Shown: positions 26,271-38,110 of the stretch, one piece after another
Layout: each line of letters starts with the position of its first letter
Position numbering within the stretch: position 1 is the stretch's first letter
DNA from: Pseudomonas laurylsulfatiphila
Lineage (GTDB): Bacteria; Pseudomonadota; Gammaproteobacteria; Pseudomonadales; Pseudomonadaceae
Direction: 5' to 3'
DNA length: 64,000 nt
NCBI RefSeq assembly: GCF_002934665.1
Contig: NZ_NIRS01000003.1
Location: forward strand, 372,001 to 436,000
Program-made: the position numbers and the translations under genes
The notes under the pieces: generated by a model
Databases searched by the model: none
Told to the model about the DNA's origin: nothing
Seen by the model: only the letters and a program-made list of their open reading frames with translations

Positions 26271-26684
26271 CCCTGGCTTGGCAGATTCAGTGCAAGGGCC
26301 TGCCATCCATCCTGAATTCAGCCCGTCAATACGACCTCCCCTAGTAAATCGGCCATTTGCCACTATTCTGTAAGGGCAAGGAGCAGGGATCGAGCCCGCT
26401 TTTTTTCCTCCCGCCAGAGACCTTTCGTCGGTCGGAGAAAGCGCCAAGCGAAACGGCCCGGTCAAACTTTTCAAACCAGTGCGCATTTCTGATAATTGGT
26501 GCTGGCAGAACGCCTTTATCCAGTTCAATATTTGTCACAGAATTGACGCCAAGGATCTGGCTTGTTTGAGGCATGATTCGCGCCTCTATCAATTCAGGTT
26601 GAACATTTGGTCAGAGAGCTTGTCCTACCAGACATCCTGCGGCCAATCCCGAAAACCGCTCCCCTGAACTAACCGGTTAAATAT
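26271..26684. other. Leader region of amrZ; no gene seen
   Basis: 414 bp without a credible coding sequence. It ends in AACTAACCGGTTAAATAT right at the amrZ start, with no Shine-Dalgarno-like string. Promoter elements for amrZ should lie here. Confidence 0.45.
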
Positions 26685-27011
26685 ATGCGCCCATTGAAAC
26701 AGGCAATTTATTCCAGCCGTACGGCTGACAAGTTCGTCGTACGTCTGCCAGACGGAATGCGTGAACGCATTGCCGAGGTGGCTCGCAATCATCATCGCAG
26801 CATGAACTCCGAAATCATTGCGCGCCTTGAGCAGAGTCTTATTCAGGAAGGCGCACTGGGAGAAGAGTTGAGCATGCGCCTGGACAGCCCGGAGCTTTCC
26901 TTGCACGAACGGGAGTTGCTGCAACGCTTCCGCCAACTCTCCCATCGACAGCAGAACGCCCTTGTTTCGCTGATCGCTCATGACGCTGAAATGGCCGCTG
27001 ACGCGTCCTGA
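26685..27011 (+). CDS. amrZ: Arc-type ribbon-helix-helix regulator AmrZ
   Basis: 108-residue transcription factor (AmrZ, formerly AlgZ) that controls alginate, motility and biofilm genes in Pseudomonas. The DNA-binding beta-strand is in [15 protein letters not shown] (residues 11-25), and the ribbon-helix-helix continues through [17 protein letters not shown]. The C-terminal tetramerisation part has [18 protein letters not shown]. It matches the known protein almost residue for residue as I remember it. The ATG has no clear ribosome-binding sequence in front of it, which may mean weak or regulated translation. A terminator follows at 27028. Confidence 0.95.
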   Translation: MRPLKQAIYSSRTADKFVVRLPDGMRERIAEVARNHHRSMNSEIIARLEQSLIQEGALGEELSMRLDSPELSLHERELLQRFRQLSHRQQNALVSLIAHDAEMAADAS

Positions 27012-27027
27012 TTCAGCCAGAAAGCTC

Positions 27028-27057
27028 AAGCCAGCCTGATCGCTGGCTTTTTTTTTG
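27028..27057 (+). terminator. amrZ terminator
   Basis: AGCCAGC-CTGATC-GCTGGCT stem-loop followed by nine T. Confidence 0.9.
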
Positions 27058-27091
27058 GTTATTTCACTGGCCTGAGCATGGGCACGACCCC

Positions 27092-27662
27092 GTGTAGGAG
27101 CCAGCTTGCTGGCGAAGGTCGTTAACGATGACGCGGGTGAACTGGATAAACGCGGCGCACTTGAGTCCATCGCCAGCAAGCTGGCTCCTTGCAGGAGCTG
27201 GCTTGCCAGCGATGGTCGTTAACGATAACGCGGGTAACCTGGATAAACGCAGCGCACTGGAGTCCATCGCCAGCAAGCTGGCTCCTACAGTTTCAGCGTG
27301 GGCACGACCCCTTGTGGGAGCTGGCTTACCAGCGATGGTCGTTAACGATAACGCGGGTGAACTGGATAAACGCGGCGCACTGGAGTCCATCGCCAGCAGG
27401 CTGACCCCTACAGTTTCAGCGTGGGCACGGCCCCTTGTGGGAGCTGGCTTGCCAGCGATGGTCGTTAACGATAACGCGGGTGAACTGGATAAACGCGGCG
27501 CACTGGAGTCCATCGCCAGCAGGCTGGCTCCTACAGTTTCAGCGTGGGCAGGGTCCCTTGGAGGAGCTGGCTTGCCAGCGATGGTCGTTAACGATAACGC
27601 GGGTGAACTGGATAAACGCGGCGCACTGGAGTCCATCGCCAGCAGGCTGGCTCCTACAGTTT
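27092..27662. repeat. Tandem REPIN array, five copies
   Basis: Five copies of a Pseudomonas REP-pair: GGAGCTGGCTTGCCAGCGA at the left arm, a middle with GTCGTTAACGATAACGCGGG and GGATAAACGCGGCGCACTGG, and the inverted right arm ending GCTGGCTCCTACAG. The GTCGTTAAC cores start at 27118, 27215, 27338, 27461 and 27584, so the last four are exactly 123 bp apart. Spurious open frames read through both strands. Confidence 0.9.
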
Positions 27663-27675
27663 CACCCGGGCACAA

Positions 27676-27699
27676 AAAACCCGCCAGAAGGCGGGTTTT
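27676..27699 (-). terminator. mgtE terminator (bidirectional form)
   Basis: AAAACCCGCC-AGAA-GGCGGGTTTT; on the minus strand it follows the mgtE stop by 15 bp and continues into a T-run. Confidence 0.88.
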
Positions 27700-27713
27700 C
27701 AGTGAACAGGACA

Positions 27714-29156
27714 TCAGAGCAGGAAAATTGTCGCCAGCCCGAGGAAGATGAAAAAGCCTCCGCTGTCGGTCATGGCCGTAATCATCACACTGGCCCCCAT
27801 CGCTGGATCACGCCCCATCTTCGCCAGGGTCATCGGAATCAAGACCCCCATCAATGCCGCCAGCAACAGGTTGAGCGTCATCGCGGCGGTCATCACCACG
27901 CCGAGCGACCAGCTGCCATACAGCAGATAGGCAACCACACCGATCACCCCACCCCATATCACGCCATTGATCAAGGCGACTGCCAACTCCTTGCGCATCA
28001 GGCGCGAGGTATTGCCCGTGCTCACCTGGTCCAGCGCCATGGCCCGAACAATCATGGTGATGGTCTGGTTGCCCGAGTTACCACCGATCCCCGCCACGAT
28101 CGGCATCAACGCAGCCAGCGCCACGAGCTTCTCGATCGACCCCTCGAACAAACCAATGACCCGGGAAGCCACGAACGCGGTAATCAGGTTGATCGCCAGC
28201 CAGGCCCAGCGGTTACGCAGGGATTTCCAGACCGACGCAAAAATGTCTTCTTCTTCACGCAGACCCGCCATGTTGAGAACTTCGCTTTCGCTCTCTTCAC
28301 GGATCAGGTCGACCATTTCATCGATGGTCAGACGACCGATCAGCTTGCCGTTCTTGTCGACCACGGGCGCGGAGATCAAGTCGTAACGTTCAAACGCCTG
28401 AGCGGCATCGTAGGCGTCTTCGTCCGGATGGAAACTCACCGGATCGCTGGCCATCACCTCGGAAACCTGTTTGTCCGGATCGTTGACCAGCAATCGCTTG
28501 ATCGGCAACACGCCCTTGAGGACGCCGTCGTAATCGACCACGAACAGCTTGTCGGTGTGGCCCGGCAGCTCCTTGAGACGACGCAGATAACGCAGGACCA
28601 CTTCAAGGCTGACATCCTCGCGGATGGTCACCATCTCGAAGTCCATCAACGCACCGACCTGCTCCTCGTCGTAGGACAGTGCCGAACGCACACGCTCGCG
28701 TTGTTGCTGGTCGAGGGTCTCCATGAGCTCATGGACGACGTCTCGCGGCAGCTCGGAGGCCAGGTCAGCGAGTTCGTCGGCATCCATGTCCTTGGCGGCC
28801 GCCAGGAGCTCGTGATCGTCCATGTCGGCGATCAGCGATTCACGGACCGAATCGGATACTTCAAGGAGGATGTCGCCGTCGCGATCGGCCTTGACCAATT
28901 GCCAGAGCGTCAGACGATCGTCCAGCGGCAAGGCTTCAAGGATGTAGGCGACGTCGGCGGAGTGCAGGTCATCGAGCTTGCGTTGCAACTCGACGAGGTT
29001 CTGCCGGTGGACCAGGTTCTCGACCCGGTCATGATGCGGGCCTTCCTGGCGGTGAGTCAGGTCTTCTACCACTCGCTGGCGCTGCAGCAACTCAACCACC
29101 TGAGCCAGGCGATCCTGCAAGCTTTCCTGCGCTTTCTTTACTTCAACTTCGGACAT
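27714..29156 (-). CDS. mgtE: Magnesium transporter MgtE
   Basis: 480-residue Mg2+ channel of the inner membrane. The order is the cytoplasmic MgtE-N superhelix (about 30-135), two CBS domains (about 135-260, with VVDYDGVLKGVLP and VVDKNGKLIGRLT), a connecting helix, then five membrane helices. The pore motif is GIGGNSGNQ near residue 345, and TAMTDSGGFFIFLG is near the end. Mg2+ binding between the N domain and CBS domains closes the channel when cell Mg2+ is high. The start at 29156 (MSEVEVKK) fits the family length; ten extra codons upstream are excluded. Confidence 0.95.
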   Translation of the reverse strand: MSEVEVKKAQESLQDRLAQVVELLQRQRVVEDLTHRQEGPHHDRVENLVHRQNLVELQRKLDDLHSADVAYILEALPLDDRLTLWQLVKADRDGDILLEVSDSVRESLIADMDDHELLAAAKDMDADELADLASELPRDVVHELMETLDQQQRERVRSALSYDEEQVGALMDFEMVTIREDVSLEVVLRYLRRLKELPGHTDKLFVVDYDGVLKGVLPIKRLLVNDPDKQVSEVMASDPVSFHPDEDAYDAAQAFERYDLISAPVVDKNGKLIGRLTIDEMVDLIREESESEVLNMAGLREEEDIFASVWKSLRNRWAWLAINLITAFVASRVIGLFEGSIEKLVALAALMPIVAGIGGNSGNQTITMIVRAMALDQVSTGNTSRLMRKELAVALINGVIWGGVIGVVAYLLYGSWSLGVVMTAAMTLNLLLAALMGVLIPMTLAKMGRDPAMGASVMITAMTDSGGFFIFLGLATIFLL

Positions 29157-29477
29157 AGGCGAACTCCACTCCCAGCAGCGGGGCACGCCGGAAGGATCAA
29201 TCAGTCAATTCATGATTGGTAAAACGGGGTACTGAGTAACTACTGGGTAAGTCCATGGAGGTATTCCACAAGCCCCGGCGGGGCTGACGGGCGCAATGAT
29301 ACACCGCCTGACGGTTTTAAACGTTAAAAAATCTTGGCTGAAACAAGCGCTTGCACAACAAACCTGAGCATTGTCCTGATCCGTGAAAGTGCGACGACGT
29401 ATTCTGAAAAGAAAACACACGCCGCTTCGAAAATTGTAGCCGCTACCCTTGAAAAGGAACGTCATGGAGGACGCCTG

Positions 29478-29996
29478 ATGCCACCATCTTCACAATTCTT
29501 CTTGCTGCTCAGCCTGCTCAGCCCCCTGCCCTTGGCACTCGCCACCAGCGTTCACCGCTGCGAGGCGGCCAATGGGCGCATCACCTTCACCACACTGAGT
29601 TGTGCCGCAGGAGAAAGCGTTTCACTTCAGGATGTCCGTGCGTTTACACCCGGCAGCACGATGGCGCTTTTGCCGCCAGCCGAACCCCGTGAAACATCAG
29701 GAATGAAAATCCAAAGGAAAGAGCCGACCGTGGTCGGTCAAGCGCAGGACAAGTGCGGAAACCTGATCACTGCCAGGCAGCGCCGGGAGGCGATCCTCCA
29801 TCAGCGAGTGATCGCCGGCATGACCCAGCAAGACGTCGAAAGCGCTCTCGGCAAGCCGGACAGGATCAGTATTCGCAATTCAGCCACGAGCTACCGTTAC
29901 GACACTCTACGAGGTCGTAGCGCAAACGTAGAGTTCGATGAGAAGGGATGCACGAAAGAAAAAGCCAAATCCCGGACGGCAAAAAGCCCGCATTAA
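29478..29996 (+). CDS. Secreted protein with a DUF4124-like N-terminal part and an OmlA/SmpA-like repeat
   Basis: 172 residues with a signal peptide (about 1-22, LLLSLLSPLPLALA). VHRCEAANGRITFTTLSC with two Cys is the DUF4124-like part. In the second half VIAGMTQQDVESALGKPDRI resembles the outer-membrane lipoprotein SmpA/OmlA motif 'G-M-T-x-x-x-V-x-x-x-x-G-x-P'. GGAGG at 29466 fixes the start at 29478; the frame upstream is open but not signal-like. The protein is probably periplasmic; its role is unknown. A strong terminator follows. Confidence 0.8.
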   Translation: MPPSSQFFLLLSLLSPLPLALATSVHRCEAANGRITFTTLSCAAGESVSLQDVRAFTPGSTMALLPPAEPRETSGMKIQRKEPTVVGQAQDKCGNLITARQRREAILHQRVIAGMTQQDVESALGKPDRISIRNSATSYRYDTLRGRSANVEFDEKGCTKEKAKSRTAKSPH

Positions 29997-30007
29997 ATGC
30001 GGGCTTT
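29983..30007. terminator. Terminator between the secreted-protein gene and the tRNA genes
   Basis: AAAGCCCGCAT-TAA-ATGCGGGCTTT, an 11-bp perfect stem that can serve both the plus-strand gene and the minus-strand tRNAs. Confidence 0.88.
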
Positions 30008-30015
30008 CTGTTGTA

Positions 30016-30092
30016 TGGTGCACTCGACAGGATTCGAACCTGTGACCGCTCGGTTCGTAGCCGAGTACTCTATCCAGCTGAGCTACGAGTGC
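30016..30092 (-). tRNA. tRNA-Arg (anticodon ACG), copy 1
   Basis: 77-nt gene with encoded CCA, acceptor GCACTCG/CGAGTGC and anticodon ACG. It is identical to the second copy 72 bp away, so both are read from one tRNA transcript with the tRNA-Ser upstream. Confidence 0.95.
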
Positions 30093-30164
30093 AATTTGTG
30101 TTTTTAGACCAGATCACAACTGGTTGAAGCCAAGTCATTCACATTACTGCAGATGACTCTTAAA

Positions 30165-30241
30165 TGGTGCACTCGACAGGATTCGAACCTGTGACCGCTC
30201 GGTTCGTAGCCGAGTACTCTATCCAGCTGAGCTACGAGTGC
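30165..30241 (-). tRNA. tRNA-Arg (anticodon ACG), copy 2
   Basis: Same 77-nt sequence as the copy at 30016, with anticodon ACG and encoded CCA. Confidence 0.95.
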
Positions 30242-30348
30242 ATTTGTTGCCGCGCATTATAGGCCGTCTAATCTCTATGTCAAACACTTTTTCTAGTAAT
30301 TTCAACAACTTACCGAAAAAGCCAGATTACAACGTACTAAGCAAATAA

Positions 30349-30439
30349 TGGCGGAGAACGGGGGATTCGAACCCCCGACACCCTTTTGAGGTGTACTCCC
30401 TTAGCAGGGGAGCGCCTTCGGCCACTCGGCCAGCTCTCC
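30349..30439 (-). tRNA. tRNA-Ser (anticodon GCT)
   Basis: 91-nt class II tRNA with a long variable arm (TACACCTCAAAAGGGTGT), acceptor GGAGAGC/GTTCTCC, anticodon GCT and encoded CCA. It is upstream of the two tRNA-Arg genes on the minus strand. Confidence 0.95.
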
Positions 30440-30501
30440 GCAACACGGGGCGTATATTAACCAGCTTCTTCCCCGTTTGCAAACATAAAAAACGATAAAA
30501 A

Positions 30502-30690
30502 TTAATGGCTTGGTTCTTCGTCCTTCTCTTTCTTGATACGCAGGTAAATTTCTTCCCGGTGAACAGCTACCTCTTTGGGGGCATTAACACCGATGCGCAC
30601 TTGATTTCCTTTGACGCCGAGCACGGTCACGGTGATTTCGCCATCACCGATAATCAGGCTTTCTGCACACCGACGAGTCAGAATCAGCAT
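30502..30690 (-). CDS. csrA: Carbon storage/secondary metabolism regulator CsrA (RsmA)
   Basis: 62-residue RNA-binding dimer that blocks or alters translation of target mRNAs, especially secondary metabolism and motility genes in Pseudomonas. It starts [16 protein letters not shown] and has the typical core [22 protein letters not shown], where the RNA-contacting strands lie. A GAGAAAGGT ribosome site fits the ATG at 30690; the longer frame upstream is dropped. Position between lysC and a tRNA-Ser is the usual place of this copy in Pseudomonas and other gammaproteobacteria. It likely has its own promoter in the 187-bp gap. Confidence 0.95.
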   Translation of the reverse strand: MLILTRRCAESLIIGDGEITVTVLGVKGNQVRIGVNAPKEVAVHREEIYLRIKKEKDEEPSH

Positions 30691-30842
30691 ACCTTTCTCC
30701 TCACGCATTTCATTTCAGGGACAACAGTCTGCAAAAAAAAGGCAATCGACCTACAACCAAAACGGTCGAAGTCCTACATGCCTGAGTATTGACCAGCGCG
30801 AGCAAAAGAACAGCCAACGGGTCGCGCCTTTCAAAAAAACAA

Positions 30843-30865
30843 AAGGCGCGGTCAGACCGCGCCTT
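30843..30865 (-). terminator. lysC terminator
   Basis: AAGGCGCGGT-CAG-ACCGCGCCTT followed on the minus strand by a TTTTGTTTTTTT run, just after the lysC stop. Confidence 0.9.
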
Positions 30866-30877
30866 CCGGCAAACGCA

Positions 30878-32119
30878 TCACTCGCCCTGGCGGGCCGGTG
30901 CGTCCAGTTCGAAAGCCGTGTGCAGAGCGCGCACAGCCAATTCCAGGTACTTCTCTTCGATCACTACGGAGACTTTGATTTCCGAGGTCGAGATCATCTG
31001 GATGTTGATGCTTTCCTTGGCCAGGGATTCGAACATGCGGCTGGCCACGCCTGCGTGAGAGCGCATGCCGACGCCGACGATCGAGACCTTGGCGATCTTG
31101 GTGTCGCCCACGACTTCACGGGCACCCAGCTCGCCAGCGGTTTTTTCCAGCACGGCTTGCGCTGCCTGGTAGTCGTTACGGTGCACGGTGAAGGTGAAGT
31201 CGGTGGTGTTATCGTGCGCGACGTTCTGCACGATCATGTCGACTTCGATGTTCGCGGCACTGATCGGGCCGAGAATCTTGAAGGCAACGCCCGGGATGTC
31301 TGGCACGCCACGGATGGTCAGCTTGGCTTCATCGCGGTTGAAAGCGATACCGGAAATGATCGGCTGTTCCATGGTTTCCTCTTCATCAATAGTAATGAGG
31401 GTGCCCGGACCCTCCTTGAAGCTGTGCAGTACGCGCAGCGGAACGTTGTACTTGCCGGCGAACTCGACCGCGCGGATCTGCAGCACCTTGGAACCGAGGC
31501 TGGCCATTTCCAGCATCTCTTCGAAGGTGATCTTGTCCAGGCGCTGAGCCACGGACACCACACGCGGATCGGTGGTGTAGACGCCGTCGACGTCGGTGTA
31601 GATCTGGCATTCGTCAGCCTTCAGGGCCGCCGCCAGCGCCACGCCGGTGGTGTCGGAACCGCCACGACCGAGGGTGGTGATGTTGCCGTGCTCGTCGACG
31701 CCCTGGAAACCGGCGACAACCACCACACGACCTGCCTTCAGGTCACCACGAATCTTCTGGTCATCAATCTGCAAGATACGCGCTTTATTGTGCGCGCTAT
31801 CCGTCAGAATCCGCACCTGGTTGCCGGTGTACGACACCGCCGGCACGCCGCGCTTGATCAGCGCCATGGCCAACAGGGCAATCGTCACCTGCTCACCGGT
31901 GGAGACGATCACGTCCAGCTCGCGCGGAACCGGTTGGCCGTCGCCACTGATTTGCTTGGCCAGATCGATCAGACGGTTGGTTTCGCCGCTCATTGCAGAC
32001 AGCACAACCACCAGGTCATCGCCGGCATCGCGGAATTTCTTAACCTTGTCGGCGACCTGCTCGATTCTCTCGACAGTGCCGACCGAGGTGCCTCCAAATT
32101 TCTGTACGATCAAAGCCAT
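30878..32119 (-). CDS. lysC: Aspartate kinase LysC
   Basis: 413-residue enzyme that phosphorylates aspartate, the first step to lysine, threonine and methionine. Kinase motif KFGGTSVG is at residues 7-14 and the N-terminal lobe runs to about 230. GRGGSDTTGVALAA is the substrate loop, and two ACT regulatory domains (about 265-410) include PGVAFKILGPISAANIEVDMI, which suggests feedback control by lysine and threonine. The ATG at 32119 (MALIVQKFG) is the family start; the extra leader in the longer frame is not real. It is followed by the csrA gene. Confidence 0.95.
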   Translation of the reverse strand: MALIVQKFGGTSVGTVERIEQVADKVKKFRDAGDDLVVVLSAMSGETNRLIDLAKQISGDGQPVPRELDVIVSTGEQVTIALLAMALIKRGVPAVSYTGNQVRILTDSAHNKARILQIDDQKIRGDLKAGRVVVVAGFQGVDEHGNITTLGRGGSDTTGVALAAALKADECQIYTDVDGVYTTDPRVVSVAQRLDKITFEEMLEMASLGSKVLQIRAVEFAGKYNVPLRVLHSFKEGPGTLITIDEEETMEQPIISGIAFNRDEAKLTIRGVPDIPGVAFKILGPISAANIEVDMIVQNVAHDNTTDFTFTVHRNDYQAAQAVLEKTAGELGAREVVGDTKIAKVSIVGVGMRSHAGVASRMFESLAKESINIQMISTSEIKVSVVIEEKYLELAVRALHTAFELDAPARQGE

Positions 32120-32210
32120 TTCAAAGCCGCCTCTGCCCATGAAGGGCGCCCAAATAATCACTCAAACAGCGTTGCGGCCCGCCACTAGACTACGAGCCGC
32201 AAGCACTGCC

Positions 32211-34832
<2,622 letters not shown>

Positions 34833-34977
34833 TAGGTTCTTCCACGGAGGCTGCGGCCAAAGGCCTGTTCGAAACGTCAACAGACGAAGCGACGGCAAAG
34901 GGCCGCATTATATCGGCCCTGCGCGCGGGGTACAGCGTGTTTATACGATAGAAACAGTCAATTGGAGCCTAACGCTA

Positions 34978-35982
34978 TCACTTGCGCGAAAAGTCGACGA
35001 ATGTCGCGACGACTTGCTCGATTTGCGCACGGTTGACGTCCATGTGCGTGACCATGCGCAGACGCGCGGCCGCACTGAGCTTGATCCCGCGCTCGGCGGC
35101 AAAGGCCTTGAGCGCTTCGGCCTGGTCGCCCATTTGCACATATACCATATTGGTCTGCACCGGCTCGACCTCGAAGCCCGCCGTACGCAGGCCTGCGGCC
35201 AGCACTTGCGCGTTGGCATGGTCATCGGCCAGGCGCTGAACGTTGTGATCCAGCGCATACAGGCCGGCCGCCGCGAGAATACCGGCCTGACGCATGCCGC
35301 CACCGACCATCTTGCGCAGGCGCCGGGCCTTGCCGATCAGTTCGACCGAGCCGCACAGCACCGAACCGACCGGTGCGCCCAGCCCTTTGGACAGGCACAC
35401 CGAGACCGAATCGAAATACCGGGTGATTTCCCGGGCATCCACACCCAGCTTCACTGCCGCGTTGTACAGGCGTGCGCCGTCCAGGTGCAGCTGCAAACCC
35501 TGCTCGCGGGTAAAACTGCGCGCCCGGGCCAGGTATTCCAGCGGCAGGACCTTGCCCTGCATGGTGTTTTCCAGCGCCAGCAAGCGGGTGCGGGCGAAGT
35601 GGAAGTCGTCCGGTTTGATCGCCGCCGCTACCTGTGCCAGGTCCAGCGAGCCATCGGCCTGCACTTCCAGCGGCTGCGGCTGGATCGAGCCGAGCACCGC
35701 TGCGCCGCCACCTTCGTACTTATAGGTGTGGGCCTGCTGGCCGACGATGTACTCGTCACCGCGCTCGCAGTGGGCCATCAACCCCAGCAGATTGCTCATG
35801 GTCCCGGTCGGCACGAACAGCGCCGCGGCAAAACCCAGACGCTTGGCCAGTTCGGCTTCCAGATGATTGACCGTCGGATCTTCGCCATACACGTCGTCGC
35901 CGGTGGCGGCTTTGGCCATCGCGTCCAGCATGCCGGCGCAAGGTTGGGTGACGGTGTCGCTGCGAAGATCGATAACGCTCAT
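34978..35982 (-). CDS. ltaE: Low-specificity L-threonine aldolase
   Basis: 334-residue PLP enzyme splitting threonine and allo-threonine to glycine and acetaldehyde. Starts [18 protein letters not shown], with [10 protein letters not shown] as substrate region. The PLP Lys is in [16 protein letters not shown] at about residue 205, and [12 protein letters not shown] holds the cofactor-binding Asp and Arg. GAGG precedes the ATG. It is a single gene divergent from the FMN-riboswitch ribH unit, with about 200 bp between the start and the riboswitch. Confidence 0.95.
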   Translation of the reverse strand: MSVIDLRSDTVTQPCAGMLDAMAKAATGDDVYGEDPTVNHLEAELAKRLGFAAALFVPTGTMSNLLGLMAHCERGDEYIVGQQAHTYKYEGGGAAVLGSIQPQPLEVQADGSLDLAQVAAAIKPDDFHFARTRLLALENTMQGKVLPLEYLARARSFTREQGLQLHLDGARLYNAAVKLGVDAREITRYFDSVSVCLSKGLGAPVGSVLCGSVELIGKARRLRKMVGGGMRQAGILAAAGLYALDHNVQRLADDHANAQVLAAGLRTAGFEVEPVQTNMVYVQMGDQAEALKAFAAERGIKLSAAARLRMVTHMDVNRAQIEQVVATFVDFSRK

Positions 35983-36183
35983 GAATCTGGCCTCGGTAAG
36001 CAGGGGAAATCCCTTTCAGGAAAGAATTACTGCGGGCATGGCGACGATTAATCAACCCTTGCGTAGGAAAAGGCCGATTAAAACAACGGAAAAGTCGATG
36101 ACAATCATCCAAAAGGGGTCATGCGCATATCGGAAATATGTGATAAAAACGCTGCGCCGCCAAACATTCCGGCGGCAAAAACG

Positions 36184-36349
36184 TTCTCAGGGCGGGGTGC
36201 AACTCCCCACCGGCGGTAATTGCGCGCAATGCGCATAGCCCGCGAGCGCTTGATGGCAGCACGGCTTCGGCGGTGCCTGACAGCAAGGTCAGCAGACCCG
36301 GTGTGATCCCGGGGCCGACGGTCATAGTCCGGATGAAGAGAGAACGGGA
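36184..36349 (+). promoter_or_regulatory. FMN riboswitch (RFN element)
   Basis: The conserved RFN blocks are present in order: TTCTCAGGGCGGGGTG, CTCCCCACCGGCGGTAA, AGCCCGCGAGCG, GGTCAGCAGACCCGGTG, GATCCCGGGGCCGACGGT and ATAGTCCGGATGAAGAGA. The long third stem is extended (GCACGGCTTCGGCGGTGC). It controls the ribH gene 103 bp downstream, switching off when FMN is plentiful. Confidence 0.97.
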
Positions 36350-36422
36350 TTGACACCAAAGGGCCGACCGCCGGCATTCATGCGAGCGTGCGTACCCTCA
36401 GATCCCCTTCGATTCATAACGC

Positions 36423-36445
36423 CCTGTTTTTCACACAAACAGGAG
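36423..36445 (+). promoter_or_regulatory. Hairpin covering the ribH ribosome-binding site
   Basis: CCTGTTT-TTCACAC-AAACAGG has its 3' arm running into AGGAG, the likely Shine-Dalgarno of ribH. This fits translational control by the upstream FMN riboswitch. Confidence 0.6.
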
Positions 36446-36452
36446 TCAGAAC

Positions 36453-36962
36453 ATGCAACCCACCGCAATTGACAGCAAAAGCAAACACCATCACGGCGAG
36501 CGCGTCGCGTTCATCCAGGCCTGCTGGCACAAGGAGATCGTCGATCAGAGCCGTAAAGGTTTCCTCGCCGAAATGATTGCCCAGGGTTATCAGGAATCCG
36601 ACATCGACTTCTTCGAAGTCGGCGGCGCCTTCGAAATGCCCCTGCACGCCAAGTTGCTGGCCAAGACCGGTCGTTATGCCGGCATCGTCGCGGCCGCCCT
36701 GGTGGTGGACGGCGGAATCTACCGTCACGAGTTCGTCGCCCAGTCGGTGGTCAGCGGCCTGATGCAGGTTCAACTGGAAACCGAAGTGCCGGTGTTCTCG
36801 GTGTCCCTGACCCCGCACCACTTCCATGCCGGCGAAGAGCACCAGAAATTCTTCTTCGAGCATTTCGTGCATAAAGGCCAGGAAGCGGCGAAGACCTGTG
36901 CGGATACGCTGATGAAAATCCGTGCGCTGCGCCGCACTGAACCGCGCGCGGTAGCGGTCTAA
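36453..36962 (+). CDS. ribH: 6,7-dimethyl-8-ribityllumazine synthase (solo copy under an FMN riboswitch)
   Basis: 169-residue enzyme forming the last riboflavin intermediate from the ribityl pyrimidine and a 4-carbon phosphate. VAFIQACWHKEIVDQ starts the family core, FFEVGGAFEMPLHAKLL is the substrate loop and VSLTPHHFHAGEEHQKFFF the C-terminal catalytic part with its His. The sequence is closer to the RibH2-like, divergent type than to housekeeping RibH, which normally sits in a ribD-ribE-ribBA-ribH-nusB set; here no other rib gene is near. Regulated by the RFN element. Confidence 0.92.
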   Translation: MQPTAIDSKSKHHHGERVAFIQACWHKEIVDQSRKGFLAEMIAQGYQESDIDFFEVGGAFEMPLHAKLLAKTGRYAGIVAAALVVDGGIYRHEFVAQSVVSGLMQVQLETEVPVFSVSLTPHHFHAGEEHQKFFFEHFVHKGQEAAKTCADTLMKIRALRRTEPRAVAV

Positions 36963-36973
36963 CACCGCTACCC

Positions 36974-37076
36974 CCTGTAGGAGCGAGCTTGCTCGCGATG
37001 GTCGTCAACGATAACGCTGGGTATCTGATACCCCGCGGCGTTCTCAAGTCCATCGCGAGCAAGCTCGCTCCTACAG
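36974..37076. repeat. REPIN, single copy
   Basis: CTGTAGGAGCGAGCTTGCTC at the left and its inverse at the right, with GTCGTCAACGATAACGC in between, between ribH and astE. Confidence 0.88.
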
Positions 37077-37087
37077 GGGTTATCAGA

Positions 37088-38098
37088 TCAGGCCAGGTTT
37101 TCGTCGGTGGTCGGCACGACCAGGATGCCGGCACGCAAGCCATTCTTCACCCTGGGGTTCGGGAAGATGATCCGGGCGCCCTCCTCCTCGATGATCCAGC
37201 GGGTGTTGGCAATGTCTTCCGCCAGCAGGTAACCCACTTCCAGCTCCGAGAAGTTCTCGACGTCCGCCGGCAGGTTCAGGCGGAAACTGTCGCTGTGCTT
37301 GATGATTTCCCGCGCCACGCTGTACAGCTGCAAACCGTCCAGTGCCGCTTCAGTCAGTTCCGGCTCGGTGCCTTCGATGATCTGCTTGAGGCGCGCCTCC
37401 AGCAGCGAGACGTTGACCCCGGAGTTCTGTCCGAACGGCCGCGCCTTGCCCAATTCCAGGGTGAAGGCCTCGGCACCGAGCTTGTCGTAGGTGTAGGCGC
37501 TGAACACGATGGACGGCTTGTTCTGCAGCAACACCGCTTCCATGCCGGCGGCACGCAGGCGCGCCAGTTCCTGACGCGAATGCTGGCGGTCTTCTTTCCA
37601 CGGGTACAGGGCGAACTGCTCGATTTTCGAGCCACGAATCGCCGTGTGCAGGTCGTAGTGCAAGCGCTGACGGTCTGGCAGGCTGAAGAAGCTGGCCGCC
37701 AAACGCTCCAGCTCGCAGGCGCGCAGGGCTTCGGAGCCGCTGCTTTGTTCGTGACGGCCGTTGAACAGCCGATTGACGTCCTGCTCGACAAAGCGCTCGC
37801 CTTTGCGAATCGCTTCGGGGTTGCCGAACAGGAACAGAATACGTGCGCGCGGCTTCAGGTCGCCGCGGGCAATGTCGTGCAACAGGCGATCGAGCAACTC
37901 GATCGGCGCTGTTTCGTTGCCGTGGATCCCCGCCGACAGCAGCAGGTCCAGGCCATTGTCACGCGCTTCAGGTGGCCGGACTTCCAGCGCACCTTCGCTC
38001 AACCAGCGCATGCGCACGCCTTCGACAGTCAGTTGAGTCTTCTCCGCCGGTTCGCGGCCGGCGAGGGTCAGTTCAAGCAGTTTGCCGAGGGCGAGCAT
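37088..38098 (-). CDS. astE: Succinylglutamate desuccinylase AstE/AruE
   Basis: 336-residue zinc hydrolase releasing glutamate and succinate, last step of the arginine succinyltransferase route. [14 protein letters not shown] carries the first Zn ligands (His and Glu) and [15 protein letters not shown] the second His. The ATG at 38098 gives the family's usual length. It is the end of the operon aruC-F-G-D-B, downstream of a 96-residue protein. Confidence 0.95.
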   Translation of the reverse strand: MLALGKLLELTLAGREPAEKTQLTVEGVRMRWLSEGALEVRPPEARDNGLDLLLSAGIHGNETAPIELLDRLLHDIARGDLKPRARILFLFGNPEAIRKGERFVEQDVNRLFNGRHEQSSGSEALRACELERLAASFFSLPDRQRLHYDLHTAIRGSKIEQFALYPWKEDRQHSRQELARLRAAGMEAVLLQNKPSIVFSAYTYDKLGAEAFTLELGKARPFGQNSGVNVSLLEARLKQIIEGTEPELTEAALDGLQLYSVAREIIKHSDSFRLNLPADVENFSELEVGYLLAEDIANTRWIIEEEGARIIFPNPRVKNGLRAGILVVPTTDENLA

Positions 38099-38110
38099 AG
38101 AGCGGTTTCC

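Noticed and set aside
27128..27751. Open frame with repeated peptide units near amrZ
   Set aside because: The peptide repeats are only the REPIN DNA repeats translated; both strands are open, and no ribosome site is present.
27435..29222. 595-codon open frame on the plus strand
   Set aside because: It runs through the REPIN array and then opposite mgtE, which is clearly the real gene.
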